Assembly: GCA_035511075.1 (NCBI GenBank)
Contig: DATKFW010000093.1
Location: 10,635-74,634 of the forward strand
DNA from: DATAUD01 sp035511075
GTDB taxonomy: Bacteria; Verrucomicrobiota; Verrucomicrobiia; Limisphaerales; Palsa-1400
Direction: 5' to 3'
DNA length: 64,000 nucleotides
Shown here: piece after piece, positions 25,952-34,718 of the stretch
Position numbering within the stretch: position 1 is the stretch's first letter
Layout: every line of letters begins with the position of its first letter
Translations under genes and position numbers: made by a program
Notes under the pieces: model-generated
Told to the model about the DNA's origin: nothing
The model's input: only the letters and a program-made list of their open reading frames with translations
The model's database searches: none

Positions 25952-28900
25952 GCCGTCGCCGGAAGCGCGTTGGCCGATGGCTCAGGCGCAGCGGCCGGCC
26001 CGGCTTCCTTTTTCTTCTTCGCAAACCTGTCCATGTAAATGTAAATCACGGGCGTGGTGTACAAGGTGAGCATCTGGCTCAAGATCAATCCGCCAACCAT
26101 CGAGATGCCCAGCGGACGGCGCAACTCCGAGCCGGTGCCGGAGCCTAAAGCCAGTGGCAATCCGCCCAGCAGCGCTGTCATGGTCGTCATCATGATGGGG
26201 CGGAATCGCAACATGCAGGACTGGTAAATGGCCTCGACGGTGCTCTTGCCCTCCTCGCGCTCGGCTTGCAGGGCGAAATCGACCATCATGATTCCGTTCT
26301 TCTTGACGATGCCGATCAGCAGGATGATGCCGATGAGGGAAACGACGCTGAGGTCCTGGTGGCAGATCATCAGCGCCAGAATGGCTCCCACGCCGGCCGA
26401 CGGCAGCGTCGAAAGAATGGTGATGGGGTGGACATAGCTTTCGTAGAGCACGCCCAGCACAATGTACACGGTGATCAGCGCGGCGAGAATCAGCAGCGGC
26501 TCGTTCGCCAGCGAGGCCTGGAAGGAGGCTGCCGTGCCTTGGAACGCCGCCTGCACCGAGGCGGGCATGTTCAGTTCCTTCCCCGCGTTCTCGATCGCCT
26601 CGGTGGCCGCGCCGAGCGACGCGTTCGGGGCAAGGTTGAAGGAAATGGTCACACACGGAAACTGCCCCTGGTGATTGATGGAAAGCGGCGCGTTGGTCGT
26701 CTCGAAATGCGCGAACGCGCTCAACGGCACCGACCCGCCGGAAGCCGACTGCACATAAATGTCCCTCAGTTTGCCCGGGGTTTTCTGAAACGAGGGCATC
26801 GCCTCCATCACCAGATGATACTGGTTCAACTGCGTGAAAAGCGTCGAAACCTGGCGCTGGCCAAAGGCGTCGTAGAGCGTCGAATCGATCTGTTGTGCCG
26901 TAATGCCCAGGCGCGCCGCCGTGACCCGGTCGATGGCCAGCGTAACGGCCGTGCCGTCCAATTGCTGGTCGGTGGCCAGGTCCCGCAGTATGTGAATCGT
27001 CGCAAGTTTGTCCATCAGTTTTCCGGTCCATAAATTCAACTCCTGCGGATCGGGGTCTTCCAGGGTGTATTGATACTGGGTGCGGCTGACCCGGTCTTCC
27101 ACAGTCAAATCCTGCACCGGCTGCATGAAAAGAGCGATGTCGTTGACGCTGTCCAATTGCGGTTGCAGCCGGCGGATAACGTCCGACGCATTGAGATCAC
27201 GATCCTCCAGCGGCTTGAGATTGATCAGGATGCGGCCGCTGTTGAGCGTGGTGTTGATCCCGTCAACCCCAATGAACGACGAGAGGCTTGCCACCGCCGG
27301 GTCCTTGAGAATGACATCGGCCAATGCCTGTTGTTTGGCGGCCATCGCGGTGAAGGAAATGCTTTGGCCCGCCTGCGAAATGCCCTGCACAACCCCCGTG
27401 TCCTGCACCGGGAAGAATCCCTTGGGCACAAGGATATAGAGCACGATGGTCAGAACAAGGGTCAGCACCGCCACCACCAGAGTCGCCGCCCGCCGGTCCA
27501 GCACCCAGCGAAGCGTCCGCCCGTAAAAGGCAATGACCCGGTCCCACATGTGCTCCGAAACGCGGGCCAGCCTCCCCTGCTTCGTTTCCGACGACCGATG
27601 CAGCAGCCGCGCACACATCATGGGCGTCAAGGTGAGTGACACGACGGCGGAAACCAGGATGGTCACGCTCAGCGTGACTGCGAATTCCCGAAAGAGCCTC
27701 CCCACAATGTCGCTCATAAATAACAACGGGATCAGCACCGCCACCAGTGAGATTGTCAGCGACATGATCGTGAACCCGATTTGTTGCGCCCCCTTCAGCG
27801 CCGCATCCAGCGGCTTGTCTCCCATTTCGATATATCGGACGATGTTTTCGATCATGACGATGGCGTCATCGACCACAAAGCCAGTCGAGATGGTCAGCGC
27901 CATCAAGGAGAGGTTGTCGAGGCTGTAGCCCAGCAGATACATGATGCCAAAGGTGCCGACGAGGGAAAGCGGCACGGCCACGCTGGGAATGATCGTGGCG
28001 GCAACGGTGCGCAAGAACAAAAAGATGACCAACACCACCAGCACGATGGTTAGCATTAGCTCCATTTCCACGTCCCGCACTGAAGCCCGGATGGTAGTCG
28101 TCCGGTCGGTCAAAATGGTAAGGTCCACCGACGGCGGCAGCGTGGATTTGAGCTGCGGCAATTTCGCCGTGATGCGGTCCACCACCTGAATAATGTTGGC
28201 GCCCGGCTGGCGCTGGATGTTGACGATGATGGCGGGCTTGTCGTTCATCCAGGCGGCCTGCTTGGAGTTCTCGGCTCCATCCACCGCCTTGGCCACGTCG
28301 GACAGCATCACGGGCGCGCCGTTTCGATAAGCGACGACCAGCTTGTTATAGTCCGCGACAGTGGACAGTTGGTCGTTGGCGTTGATTTGATAAGAGAGTT
28401 GCGCCCCGTCGAAGTTACCCTTGGCCTGGTCGATGCTCGTTGCCGTCAGGGCGCTGCGCAAGTCCTCCAGGTTCAGCCCATAGGAGGAGAGTTGGGTGGG
28501 ATTGGCCTGCACACGCACGGCCGGCTTTTGCCCGCCCACTATCGTCACCAACCCGACGCCGCTTAATTGCGAGATTTTCTGCGCCAGCCGCGTGTCGGCC
28601 AGGTCCTCGACTTGCGAAAGCGGAATCGTGTCGGACTTTAGCGCCAGAGTCAGGATCGGGGCGTCCGCCGGATTGGATTTGCTATAAATGGGCGGGGCCG
28701 GCAATCCGGCGGGCAAATAGGTTTGGGCCGCGTTGATGGACGCCTGCACCTCCTGTTCGGCCACGTCAATGTTCAGGTAAAGGGCGAATTGCAGCGTGAT
28801 GATCGAACTGCCGCCCGAGCTAATCGAGGTCATCTGGTTCAGCCCCGGCACCTGGCCGAACTGCCGCTCCAGCGGCGCCGTCACCGCCGAGGCCATCACA

Positions 28901-29070
28901 TCCGGGCTGGCCCCGGGATAAAATGTCACTATTTGAATCGTCGGAAAGTCCACCTCCGGCAGCGCCGACACCGGCAATTGCTCGTACGCCACCAAACCAA
29001 CCAGCATGATCGCCGCCATGAGCAGCGACGTGGCCACGGGACGAAGTATGAAAATCCGCGACGGATTCAC
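25948..29070 (-). CDS. RND multidrug efflux permease (MdtB-like)
   Basis: 1040 residues, homologous along its whole length to the next gene. Same motif set: D401-D402 in 'GFVVDDAIVMIEN', Lys in 'GIVKKNGIMMVDF', and 'FILRPVATSLLMAAIMLVGLVAYEQLPVSALPEVDFPTIQIVTFYPGASPD'. Start codon overlaps the adaptor stop, and its own stop overlaps the next permease start by 4 bases (ATGA), so the adaptor and both pumps are coupled in translation. Two divergent pump subunits in tandem is the MdtBC arrangement. Substrate unknown; MdtABC-type pumps export bile salts, novobiocin and similar amphiphiles in enterobacteria. Confidence 0.93.
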   Translation of the reverse strand: MNPSRIFILRPVATSLLMAAIMLVGLVAYEQLPVSALPEVDFPTIQIVTFYPGASPDVMASAVTAPLERQFGQVPGLNQMTSISSGGSSIITLQFALYLNIDVAEQEVQASINAAQTYLPAGLPAPPIYSKSNPADAPILTLALKSDTIPLSQVEDLADTRLAQKISQLSGVGLVTIVGGQKPAVRVQANPTQLSSYGLNLEDLRSALTATSIDQAKGNFDGAQLSYQINANDQLSTVADYNKLVVAYRNGAPVMLSDVAKAVDGAENSKQAAWMNDKPAIIVNIQRQPGANIIQVVDRITAKLPQLKSTLPPSVDLTILTDRTTTIRASVRDVEMELMLTIVLVVLVIFLFLRTVAATIIPSVAVPLSLVGTFGIMYLLGYSLDNLSLMALTISTGFVVDDAIVMIENIVRYIEMGDKPLDAALKGAQQIGFTIMSLTISLVAVLIPLLFMSDIVGRLFREFAVTLSVTILVSAVVSLTLTPMMCARLLHRSSETKQGRLARVSEHMWDRVIAFYGRTLRWVLDRRAATLVVAVLTLVLTIVLYILVPKGFFPVQDTGVVQGISQAGQSISFTAMAAKQQALADVILKDPAVASLSSFIGVDGINTTLNSGRILINLKPLEDRDLNASDVIRRLQPQLDSVNDIALFMQPVQDLTVEDRVSRTQYQYTLEDPDPQELNLWTGKLMDKLATIHILRDLATDQQLDGTAVTLAIDRVTAARLGITAQQIDSTLYDAFGQRQVSTLFTQLNQYHLVMEAMPSFQKTPGKLRDIYVQSASGGSVPLSAFAHFETTNAPLSINHQGQFPCVTISFNLAPNASLGAATEAIENAGKELNMPASVQAAFQGTAASFQASLANEPLLILAALITVYIVLGVLYESYVHPITILSTLPSAGVGAILALMICHQDLSVVSLIGIILLIGIVKKNGIMMVDFALQAEREEGKSTVEAIYQSCMLRFRPIMMTTMTALLGGLPLALGSGTGSELRRPLGISMVGGLILSQMLTLYTTPVIYIYMDRFAKKKKEAGPAAAPEPSANALPATA

Positions 29071-30446
29071 GGCGGGTTATCCTGTGCTGCGTCTTGTTTT
29101 GGGTGATGTTTTTTATTGCCCGGCCCGCCGCCTTTTTGACCGCCCCTGAGCGGCTGGCGCGGGGTCACTTTCATGCCGTCACCCAATTTATTGAAATTGT
29201 CCGTCGCGATGACTGTCCCTGGCTCCAATCCATCGACCGAGGTCGTGTCGCCGTCGGTGACGCCGGGGGTTATTGTTTGCATCGCCACCACCGTTTGGTT
29301 GGTGGCCACGATCTCCGTCTTGTTGGTTATGTTGACCATGCGGTTGGACACCACATAGACAAAGGCCCCTTCCGGGTTGCGCTGGACGGCGGCGGTCGGG
29401 ATCAACGTGACATTGGTCAAGGTGTCAATAATCAGTTTCGCGTTGACGAATTGGTTCGGGAACAGTGACGTGTCCTGGTTGTCAAAAAGGGCCTTAATGC
29501 GGATGGTTCCCGTGCTGGTGTCGATCAAATTGTCCAGCGTCAGGAAGGTCCCCGTGGCGAGCTTGTCCTTTTGAATCTCATCCCAGGCCTCCACCTTCAA
29601 CTTATGCCCGGCTCGCAACTGCCGTTGGACGTCGGGCAAAAAATTCTCCGACGGGCTGAATATCACGGTGATGGGCTGTAATTGCGCGATGACGACCACC
29701 GCATTGGTGTTGGCGGCGTGGACGACATTGCCAGGATCGACCAGGCGCAGCCCCGCCCGCCCGGCAATGGGAGCATGGATGAAGCAATAGGCCACCTGCA
29801 CTTTCGCATTGTCCAGTTGGCCCTGGTCGAATTTCACCGTCCCTTCGTCCTGATGCACCAAAGCCAGTTGGTCATCGACTTGTTGTTTGGGAATTGCCTT
29901 CTTGGCGTAGGCGTCCTGGTAGCGGCCCAAATCCACTTTCGCCCCCTCCAAAAGCGCCTTGTCACGCGCCAATTGGCCCTCCGCTTCCACCTCCAGTGCC
30001 TGGTAAGGCGCGGGGTCAATCTCCGCCAGCAGATCATTGGTCGTGACGATTTGGCCTTCGGTGTAATTGACTGTAAGAAGCTGCCCGTCCACCCGCGGAG
30101 AAACCATCGCCGTATAAACAGGCGTCACGATTCCCAACGCCCAGACGACCTGGTCGATGTCTCCCATGGCGGCGTTGGTGGTGGAAATGGTCACAGCCGG
30201 CGGCGGACGAACCGGGGGCTTCTTGCGAAGCAGCAGCGGCACGGCGATGAGGCACGCGACAATCAAAGCAATCACCACCCAGAGCAGAGTATGATGCTTG
30301 CGTGGCGGATGTTCTTCAGCGGGCGCCTTCTCCATCTGGGGAGAAACAACTCTTTCCGTGCCGCTCTTTCTGGTTACCGGTTCGGCAGGCGCTGGCTGCG
30401 TTGGTGGGGCAACAGGATTTGCCGGGGTCGTCACATTCTCAGCCAT
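29067..30446 (-). CDS. RND periplasmic adaptor (membrane fusion protein, MdtA-like)
   Basis: 459 residues. A long hydrophilic cytoplasmic N-terminus (~55 residues, proline-rich) precedes one transmembrane helix ('TLLWVVIALIVACLIAVPLLL'). A lipoyl/barrel-sandwich half ('GDIDQVVWALGIVTPVYTAMVSPRVDGQLLTVNYTEGQIVTTNDLLAEIDPAPYQ'), an alpha-hairpin and the second lipoyl half ('VAYCFIHAPIAGRAGLRLVDPGNVVHA') follow, then beta-barrel and membrane-proximal domains. The C-terminal tail is rich in Gly, Lys, Pro and Gln. It links the two pumps to the outer-membrane duct. First structural gene of the pump operon, 26 bp after the response regulator. Confidence 0.92.
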   Translation of the reverse strand: MAENVTTPANPVAPPTQPAPAEPVTRKSGTERVVSPQMEKAPAEEHPPRKHHTLLWVVIALIVACLIAVPLLLRKKPPVRPPPAVTISTTNAAMGDIDQVVWALGIVTPVYTAMVSPRVDGQLLTVNYTEGQIVTTNDLLAEIDPAPYQALEVEAEGQLARDKALLEGAKVDLGRYQDAYAKKAIPKQQVDDQLALVHQDEGTVKFDQGQLDNAKVQVAYCFIHAPIAGRAGLRLVDPGNVVHAANTNAVVVIAQLQPITVIFSPSENFLPDVQRQLRAGHKLKVEAWDEIQKDKLATGTFLTLDNLIDTSTGTIRIKALFDNQDTSLFPNQFVNAKLIIDTLTNVTLIPTAAVQRNPEGAFVYVVSNRMVNITNKTEIVATNQTVVAMQTITPGVTDGDTTSVDGLEPGTVIATDNFNKLGDGMKVTPRQPLRGGQKGGGPGNKKHHPKQDAAQDNPP

Positions 30447-30472
30447 GTTGATCCTTTATTTGAATTAATTAT

Positions 30473-30895
30473 TCATCCCGGAGCGACCGGTAGGGCCAAA
30501 ATCCGTTTTATCGTATCCAACAGCGTCGGAAAATCCAGCGGCTTCTGCAATAACGCGCTTACCCCATCCATGCCGGCAAGCTGTTGTCGCGAAAAGGCGC
30601 TGATAATGATCACGGGCACTTCAGGACGCTCCGCCCTCAGTACATTGAAAGTCTCCTGTCCACTCATTCCAGGCATCTTCAAATCCAACAATACCAAATC
30701 GATGTCCCCTTTTCCGGCAATCTTCAATCCTGCCTCGCCGTTGGCCGCCGCGGAAACCGCGTAGCCTTCCCCCACCAGGATTCGTCCCAGCATGTAACGA
30801 ATTGAGAGATCATCATCAATGATCAGAATCTGCCTTTGCAGTGGCGGCTCGTTCCCTGGCATGTTGAAGGAATGCATTAGCGGGTGTCGTGCCAT
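30473..30895 (-). CDS. Single-domain response regulator heading the RND operon
   Basis: 140 residues from the ATG at 30895 (the frame is open to 30958; 30877 and 30862 are other possible ATGs, and none has a good ribosome-binding site). It is a receiver domain only: acidic pocket in 'ILIIDDDLSIRYML', phospho-acceptor D71 in 'LVLLDLKMPGMSG', Thr/Ser switch in 'VIIISAFS' and Lys in 'LLQKPLDF'. There is no DNA-binding output domain and no histidine kinase next to it, so it either acts by protein contact or relays phosphate. The 26-bp gap to the adaptor gene points to one transcript. Confidence 0.85.
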   Translation of the reverse strand: MARHPLMHSFNMPGNEPPLQRQILIIDDDLSIRYMLGRILVGEGYAVSAAANGEAGLKIAGKGDIDLVLLDLKMPGMSGQETFNVLRAERPEVPVIIISAFSRQQLAGMDGVSALLQKPLDFPTLLDTIKRILALPVAPG

Positions 30896-31055
30896 GTGAG
30901 AAAAAATTTCTGCAATGTTGATAATCAGGTAGTTAAGGGGGACGCGAACCAATCCCAACCACTCCCCCGCTCAACGGCTATGCCGCCGCGCATAGTCGCT
31001 GAACAGCCGCGTTTTTCCCTCTGGCTTTGAAAAGAAATGTGGCACGCTCTTCGCG

Positions 31056-31442
31056 GTGCCTGAAATTTTCAATTCCGCAGTCCGATTGGACAAATGGCTC
31101 TGGGCTGTGCGCATCTTCAAAACACGCGCCATCGCCGCCGATGCCTGCCGTCATGGCCGCGTCACCATCGACGGGCAGCCGGTCAAACCGTCGCGCGAAG
31201 TCAGGATCAACGACATCGTCGTCGTGCTCAAAGACGAAGTGACCCGCCGCATTAAAGTGTTGCAACCGCTCCGCGCCCGCGTTGGCGCCCAGAAAGTCCG
31301 CGAGTTCGCCGAGGTTCAAGACCCGCCGCCCGAACCACCAAAGGCGCCCAATTCAAATCCCGGCCCGTCCGCCGCGCGCCCAAAAGGTTCCGGCCGGCCC
31401 ACAAAAAAGGAACGGCGTCAAATAGAAAGATTGCTTTCTTGA
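31056..31442 (+). CDS. S4-domain RNA-binding protein, Hsp15-like
   Basis: 128 residues from a GTG at 31056. The S4 domain spans residues ~8-75: 'VRLDKWLWAVRIFKTRAIAADACRHGRVTIDGQPVKPSREVRINDIVVV'. This is the HslR/Hsp15 family, which in E. coli binds the 50S subunit carrying a peptidyl-tRNA and rescues stalled ribosomes. The C-terminal ~40 residues are a Pro/Lys-rich tail ending 'RPTKKERRQIERLLS', also usual for the family. It is divergent from the response regulator, sharing a ~160-bp upstream region. Confidence 0.88.
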   Translation: MPEIFNSAVRLDKWLWAVRIFKTRAIAADACRHGRVTIDGQPVKPSREVRINDIVVVLKDEVTRRIKVLQPLRARVGAQKVREFAEVQDPPPEPPKAPNSNPGPSAARPKGSGRPTKKERRQIERLLS

Positions 31443-31561
31443 CGAACTTAAAAAGTTTGGTAATGATGGCCGCCGTTCATTAAAAATCATTCATTTTCCC
31501 AAACGTGATTGCATCGCGCAAGGTCCGCCCGTAGATTGTGCGCGTCGATGGAGCTGTTGAT

Positions 31562-32674
31562 ATGAGCCAATACATATTTCCCAGGCGAATGACGCGGCGC
31601 GAATTTCTCGCCGCGAGCGGCGCCGCTGCCGCCGGTCTGGCTGCCGGATGCAGCCATTTGTCCGGGACTCCTGAGGCTTCCGGCAAGACGCCGGTCCGCA
31701 TTGGCTCCGGCTTTCACACCTACGAATTAGTGGAAGACTGGGGCAAACTGCCGCAGGGAATGTATTACGGTTACGGCTGCGGTGTTGTCGTGGACGCCCA
31801 CGACCGTGTCTATGTCACCTCCCGCTCCACCAATCCCTGCGTCTCAATTTTCGACCGCCACGGCGAATTGATCGAGACCTGGAGCGACGATTTCGCAGGG
31901 GAGGTCGGGTTTTCCACGCAACAAGTCGCCGATACCGCTCATGGCCTTTATTGGAGCAAGGAGAATGGCGAACAATTTATTTATTGGACCGAAAACATTA
32001 GCACCAACAAAACCGGTCCTAAGTTCGGCGCGCGCGTTTACAAGACGGATTTGCTCGGAAAAATCCTGTATCAAATCGGCAACGTCGCCACCGAAGGCAG
32101 CGACTCCCAGAAATTCGATTGGACCAATCCGACCGATGTCGCCGTCGCCCCCAATCACGACATTTACGTTGTTGACGGCTACGGAAGCCAGCGCGTGACC
32201 CGTTTTGACAAAAATTTCAAGCCGTTGCGCACCATTGGCGGCCCGGGCACCGATGACGCCAAGTTCAACACCTGCCACGGCATCTGGATCAACACTCTCA
32301 AAGGCGGCGAACCGGAGGTTTATATCGCCGACCGCCAAAACGGACGCATCCAGGTGTTCGACCTGGAGCTCAACCATAAACGCAATCTTGCAGGCATGGT
32401 CCGAAATCCCTGTTGTTTCTATCAGCACAAGAACTACCTTTACATCCCGGATTTGGCCAGTCGCGTGACCATTTTGGACGCGGACGACCAACTGGCAGCG
32501 CAATTGGGGGACGGCAAAGAGGCCGACGGCAAGACTAACCGACCAGTGAACCAGACTAACCCCGCACTCTTTGCCGCACCCCATGCTTTAACGGTGGACT
32601 CCAAAGGAAACCTCTACGTAGTGGAGTGGATTTCCTTTGGCCGTCCCCGCAAATTCAAACACACGCCCGTCTGA
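31562..32674 (+). CDS. Tat-exported NHL-repeat beta-propeller protein
   Basis: 370 residues from the ATG at 31562 (GGAG 8 bases upstream). The start holds a twin-arginine signal (TRREFLAASGAAAAGLAAG) followed by a Cys, so it may be a lipoprotein. The body is a six-bladed NHL-type propeller: 'GCGVVVDAHDRVYVTSR', 'FDWTNPTDVAVAPNHDIYVVDGYGSQRVTRFDKNF', 'VYIADRQNGRIQVFDLEL', 'FAAPHALTVDSKGNLYVVEW'. Peptidylglycine monooxygenase-like and many sensory proteins share this fold. The specific ligand is unknown. An NHL propeller of similar style occurs fused to an ABC permease at 48.6-50.9 kb. Confidence 0.85.
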   Translation: MSQYIFPRRMTRREFLAASGAAAAGLAAGCSHLSGTPEASGKTPVRIGSGFHTYELVEDWGKLPQGMYYGYGCGVVVDAHDRVYVTSRSTNPCVSIFDRHGELIETWSDDFAGEVGFSTQQVADTAHGLYWSKENGEQFIYWTENISTNKTGPKFGARVYKTDLLGKILYQIGNVATEGSDSQKFDWTNPTDVAVAPNHDIYVVDGYGSQRVTRFDKNFKPLRTIGGPGTDDAKFNTCHGIWINTLKGGEPEVYIADRQNGRIQVFDLELNHKRNLAGMVRNPCCFYQHKNYLYIPDLASRVTILDADDQLAAQLGDGKEADGKTNRPVNQTNPALFAAPHALTVDSKGNLYVVEWISFGRPRKFKHTPV

Positions 32675-32679
32675 CAGTG

Positions 32680-32755
32680 CGCCACGGCGATTAATTGCCG
32701 GGTGGAACCGCAACGGAAAAGGTTGCGGCAGATGGGTATCGACGCCAGCGCGTTG
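32680..32755 (-). pseudogene. hicA 3'-end relic
   Basis: On the minus strand this encodes the end of a HicA-like toxin (ICRNL, then degraded). Positions 32680-32735 align with 43730-43784, the 3' end of the intact hicA plus ~10 bases beyond its stop, with about 49 of 56 bases identical. One extra A on the plus strand (T on the coding strand, near 32720) shifts the frame after ICRNL. Similarity fades by about 32755. No hicB or upstream hicA remains nearby. Confidence 0.6.
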
Positions 32756-32832
32756 CGGTCCATACGGATGCGTCTGCCTTGCGCGAATTTACTTGACAAA
32801 AAGCAGGACTAGCGGTCCTATGTGGAGGTTAA

Positions 32833-34596
32833 GTGAAAAACCGGCCTCCGAGAACAACCGCTGTCCTGTCGAAAGTCTGCTTTTTAGCGGCCGGAGCTTG
32901 TTGGTTCCTCAAGAGCCTTTGCTTTGGTGAGATGGCGATGGCTCAACCGACCAACGACAATTTTGCCGACCGGACGCCGATCAACTTCAACACCGGCAGT
33001 ATTTCCGGCACAATTTCCGACGCCACCAGCCAGGTTGGCGAACCCCGTATTCCCGGCATTTCCAGCGGGCAGACTGCTTGGTGGACATGGACGGCGAAGT
33101 CCAACGGCATTCTGACTATCACGTCGGCTGCGGCGAACTTCATCCCGTTCGTAAGCGTTTATGTCGGAAATGCATTAAGCGATCTGTCGCTCGTGGCGAG
33201 CAATAATTATCTGCCGTGTTATGTTTTTCCGTACAACGGCGAGATTTCTCAGTGCGGGTGCCATTGGCGCATGCGGGATTGGGAGACTTTCCACGTTTTT
33301 CGAGGAATGGAGTATCAAATCTGTGTGGACTCCCCCGTGGTCACAGATTCATCGATGGTCGAGGTTATGACACCGGTGACTTTCACCAATAGTGACGGAA
33401 CGGTCCAAACCTTTTATATGGGGTCGATTGAAGCAGTCGAGACGACTAACGTTCCGCCAGGCGGTGGCGTGGACATGGCGCTGCTGTTCACGCCGGCACC
33501 ACCAAACGACGACTTTGCCAACGCCTTCAAACTGGCTGGGTCGCGGACCCGAATTGCGACCTCGAACAAAGGGTCCACCAAAGAACCCGGCGAACCCGAT
33601 CATGACGGCAATCCTGGCGGCAGTTCAGTGTGGTTTTCGTGGGTTGCCCCCGAATCCGGTCGTGTGACGCTCTCCACCAATGCTATTCCACCGTACACGC
33701 CGCCCTCCTCGGGAAATCCCGGGGGCGTTATAATCGTACAGACCAGTCCTTTTTACTGCGGCGAACTGGAGGACGTGAATCCGCCGCCCCAATTCTATCC
33801 GCTGCTGGCTGCCTACACCGGCACGGTTGTTGATGCCCTTACCTCCGCGAATTATCTGCCGATGGGCCTTGACGCCTATCCCTACGCCGTTGAATTCGAC
33901 GCCGTCAAAGGACAGACCTATCACATTGCTTTTGACGGCAACATGGGGACAACCGGAGACATAACCCTTTTTCTCTCACTCACGGGGCCGGCCGCGAACG
34001 ACATTTTCAAGAACCGGATCCAATTGCACGGAATCAACGCCGCGGCCACTGGCTATAACGCTGGCGCGATGCACGAACCCGGCGCCCCGGTGGTTCCGGG
34101 GTCAACCGGCAAGAATTCCTGGTGGACTTGGACCGCGCCCGTCAGTGGGACCGTTTCCATTGATCTGACCGGAAGCGATTATGCGTTTCCTGTTGGAGTC
34201 TTTACTGGAACGACCGTGAGTAATTTGACGTTGGCTGCGGCAGGTTCGGGTAGCGTTTCATTTCAGTCCGTCCAAGGTAAGGCTTATCAGATTACTGTCG
34301 CCGACGCGGGCGGGTTGACCGGCAAGATTAAATTCGCGTTGCAGGCGCCAGTGGTGGAATTAGCGCTGCTCGGAACGCCGTTGCGCTCCGACGGATTAAC
34401 GTTACTCACTTATGGCGCCTCAGTTGGGCAGATCGTGCTGCTGCAATCTTCGTCTTCAACTGGCAATTCTACGTGGAAAAACCTCAGAACGGCCACCGCG
34501 CATCAAGACAACGTAAACTTCGCCGTGTCGAACAGCAATATCGCTCGGGGCACTTCTTACCGGGCAATCGTCGTGGATTATATTACACCCCCTTAA
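32833..34596 (+). CDS. Secreted protein with three ~150-residue beta repeats
   Basis: 587 residues from a GTG at 32833; GGAGG is 4 bases upstream, which decides the start. Signal peptide ends near 'FGEMAMAQ' (~residue 37). Three repeats follow, each opening 'ND.FA....' or 'ND.FKN.IQL', then 'GEP....G....WW/FTWTAP.SG..T......' and a 'G..Y.I.....G..G.I.. L' ending; they start at about residues 38, 215 and 390. This repeat is common in verrucomicrobial exported proteins and resembles pre-peptidase C-terminal (PPC-like) jelly rolls. A last ~75-residue domain ends 'YRAIVVDYITPP'. Function unknown; probably an extracellular binding protein. Confidence 0.75.
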   Translation: MKNRPPRTTAVLSKVCFLAAGACWFLKSLCFGEMAMAQPTNDNFADRTPINFNTGSISGTISDATSQVGEPRIPGISSGQTAWWTWTAKSNGILTITSAAANFIPFVSVYVGNALSDLSLVASNNYLPCYVFPYNGEISQCGCHWRMRDWETFHVFRGMEYQICVDSPVVTDSSMVEVMTPVTFTNSDGTVQTFYMGSIEAVETTNVPPGGGVDMALLFTPAPPNDDFANAFKLAGSRTRIATSNKGSTKEPGEPDHDGNPGGSSVWFSWVAPESGRVTLSTNAIPPYTPPSSGNPGGVIIVQTSPFYCGELEDVNPPPQFYPLLAAYTGTVVDALTSANYLPMGLDAYPYAVEFDAVKGQTYHIAFDGNMGTTGDITLFLSLTGPAANDIFKNRIQLHGINAAATGYNAGAMHEPGAPVVPGSTGKNSWWTWTAPVSGTVSIDLTGSDYAFPVGVFTGTTVSNLTLAAAGSGSVSFQSVQGKAYQITVADAGGLTGKIKFALQAPVVELALLGTPLRSDGLTLLTYGASVGQIVLLQSSSSTGNSTWKNLRTATAHQDNVNFAVSNSNIARGTSYRAIVVDYITPP

Positions 34597-34718
34597 TCAA
34601 TCGGCGCCACGAGGATCTGGGCCAGTGTCAAACAAGGGCCATCAAGCCAATGTGAGGACTCATAGCCGCCTCAAGCGAACCCGAAACGGGCGTTCCCCTG
34701 TAGCCGCGGGGATGCGGT

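Noticed and set aside
32793..32821. TTGACA with a TCCTAT hexamer 17 bp on, as promoter of the triple-repeat protein
   Set aside because: Transcription would start at or inside the GGAGG ribosome-binding site, and the -10 is poor.
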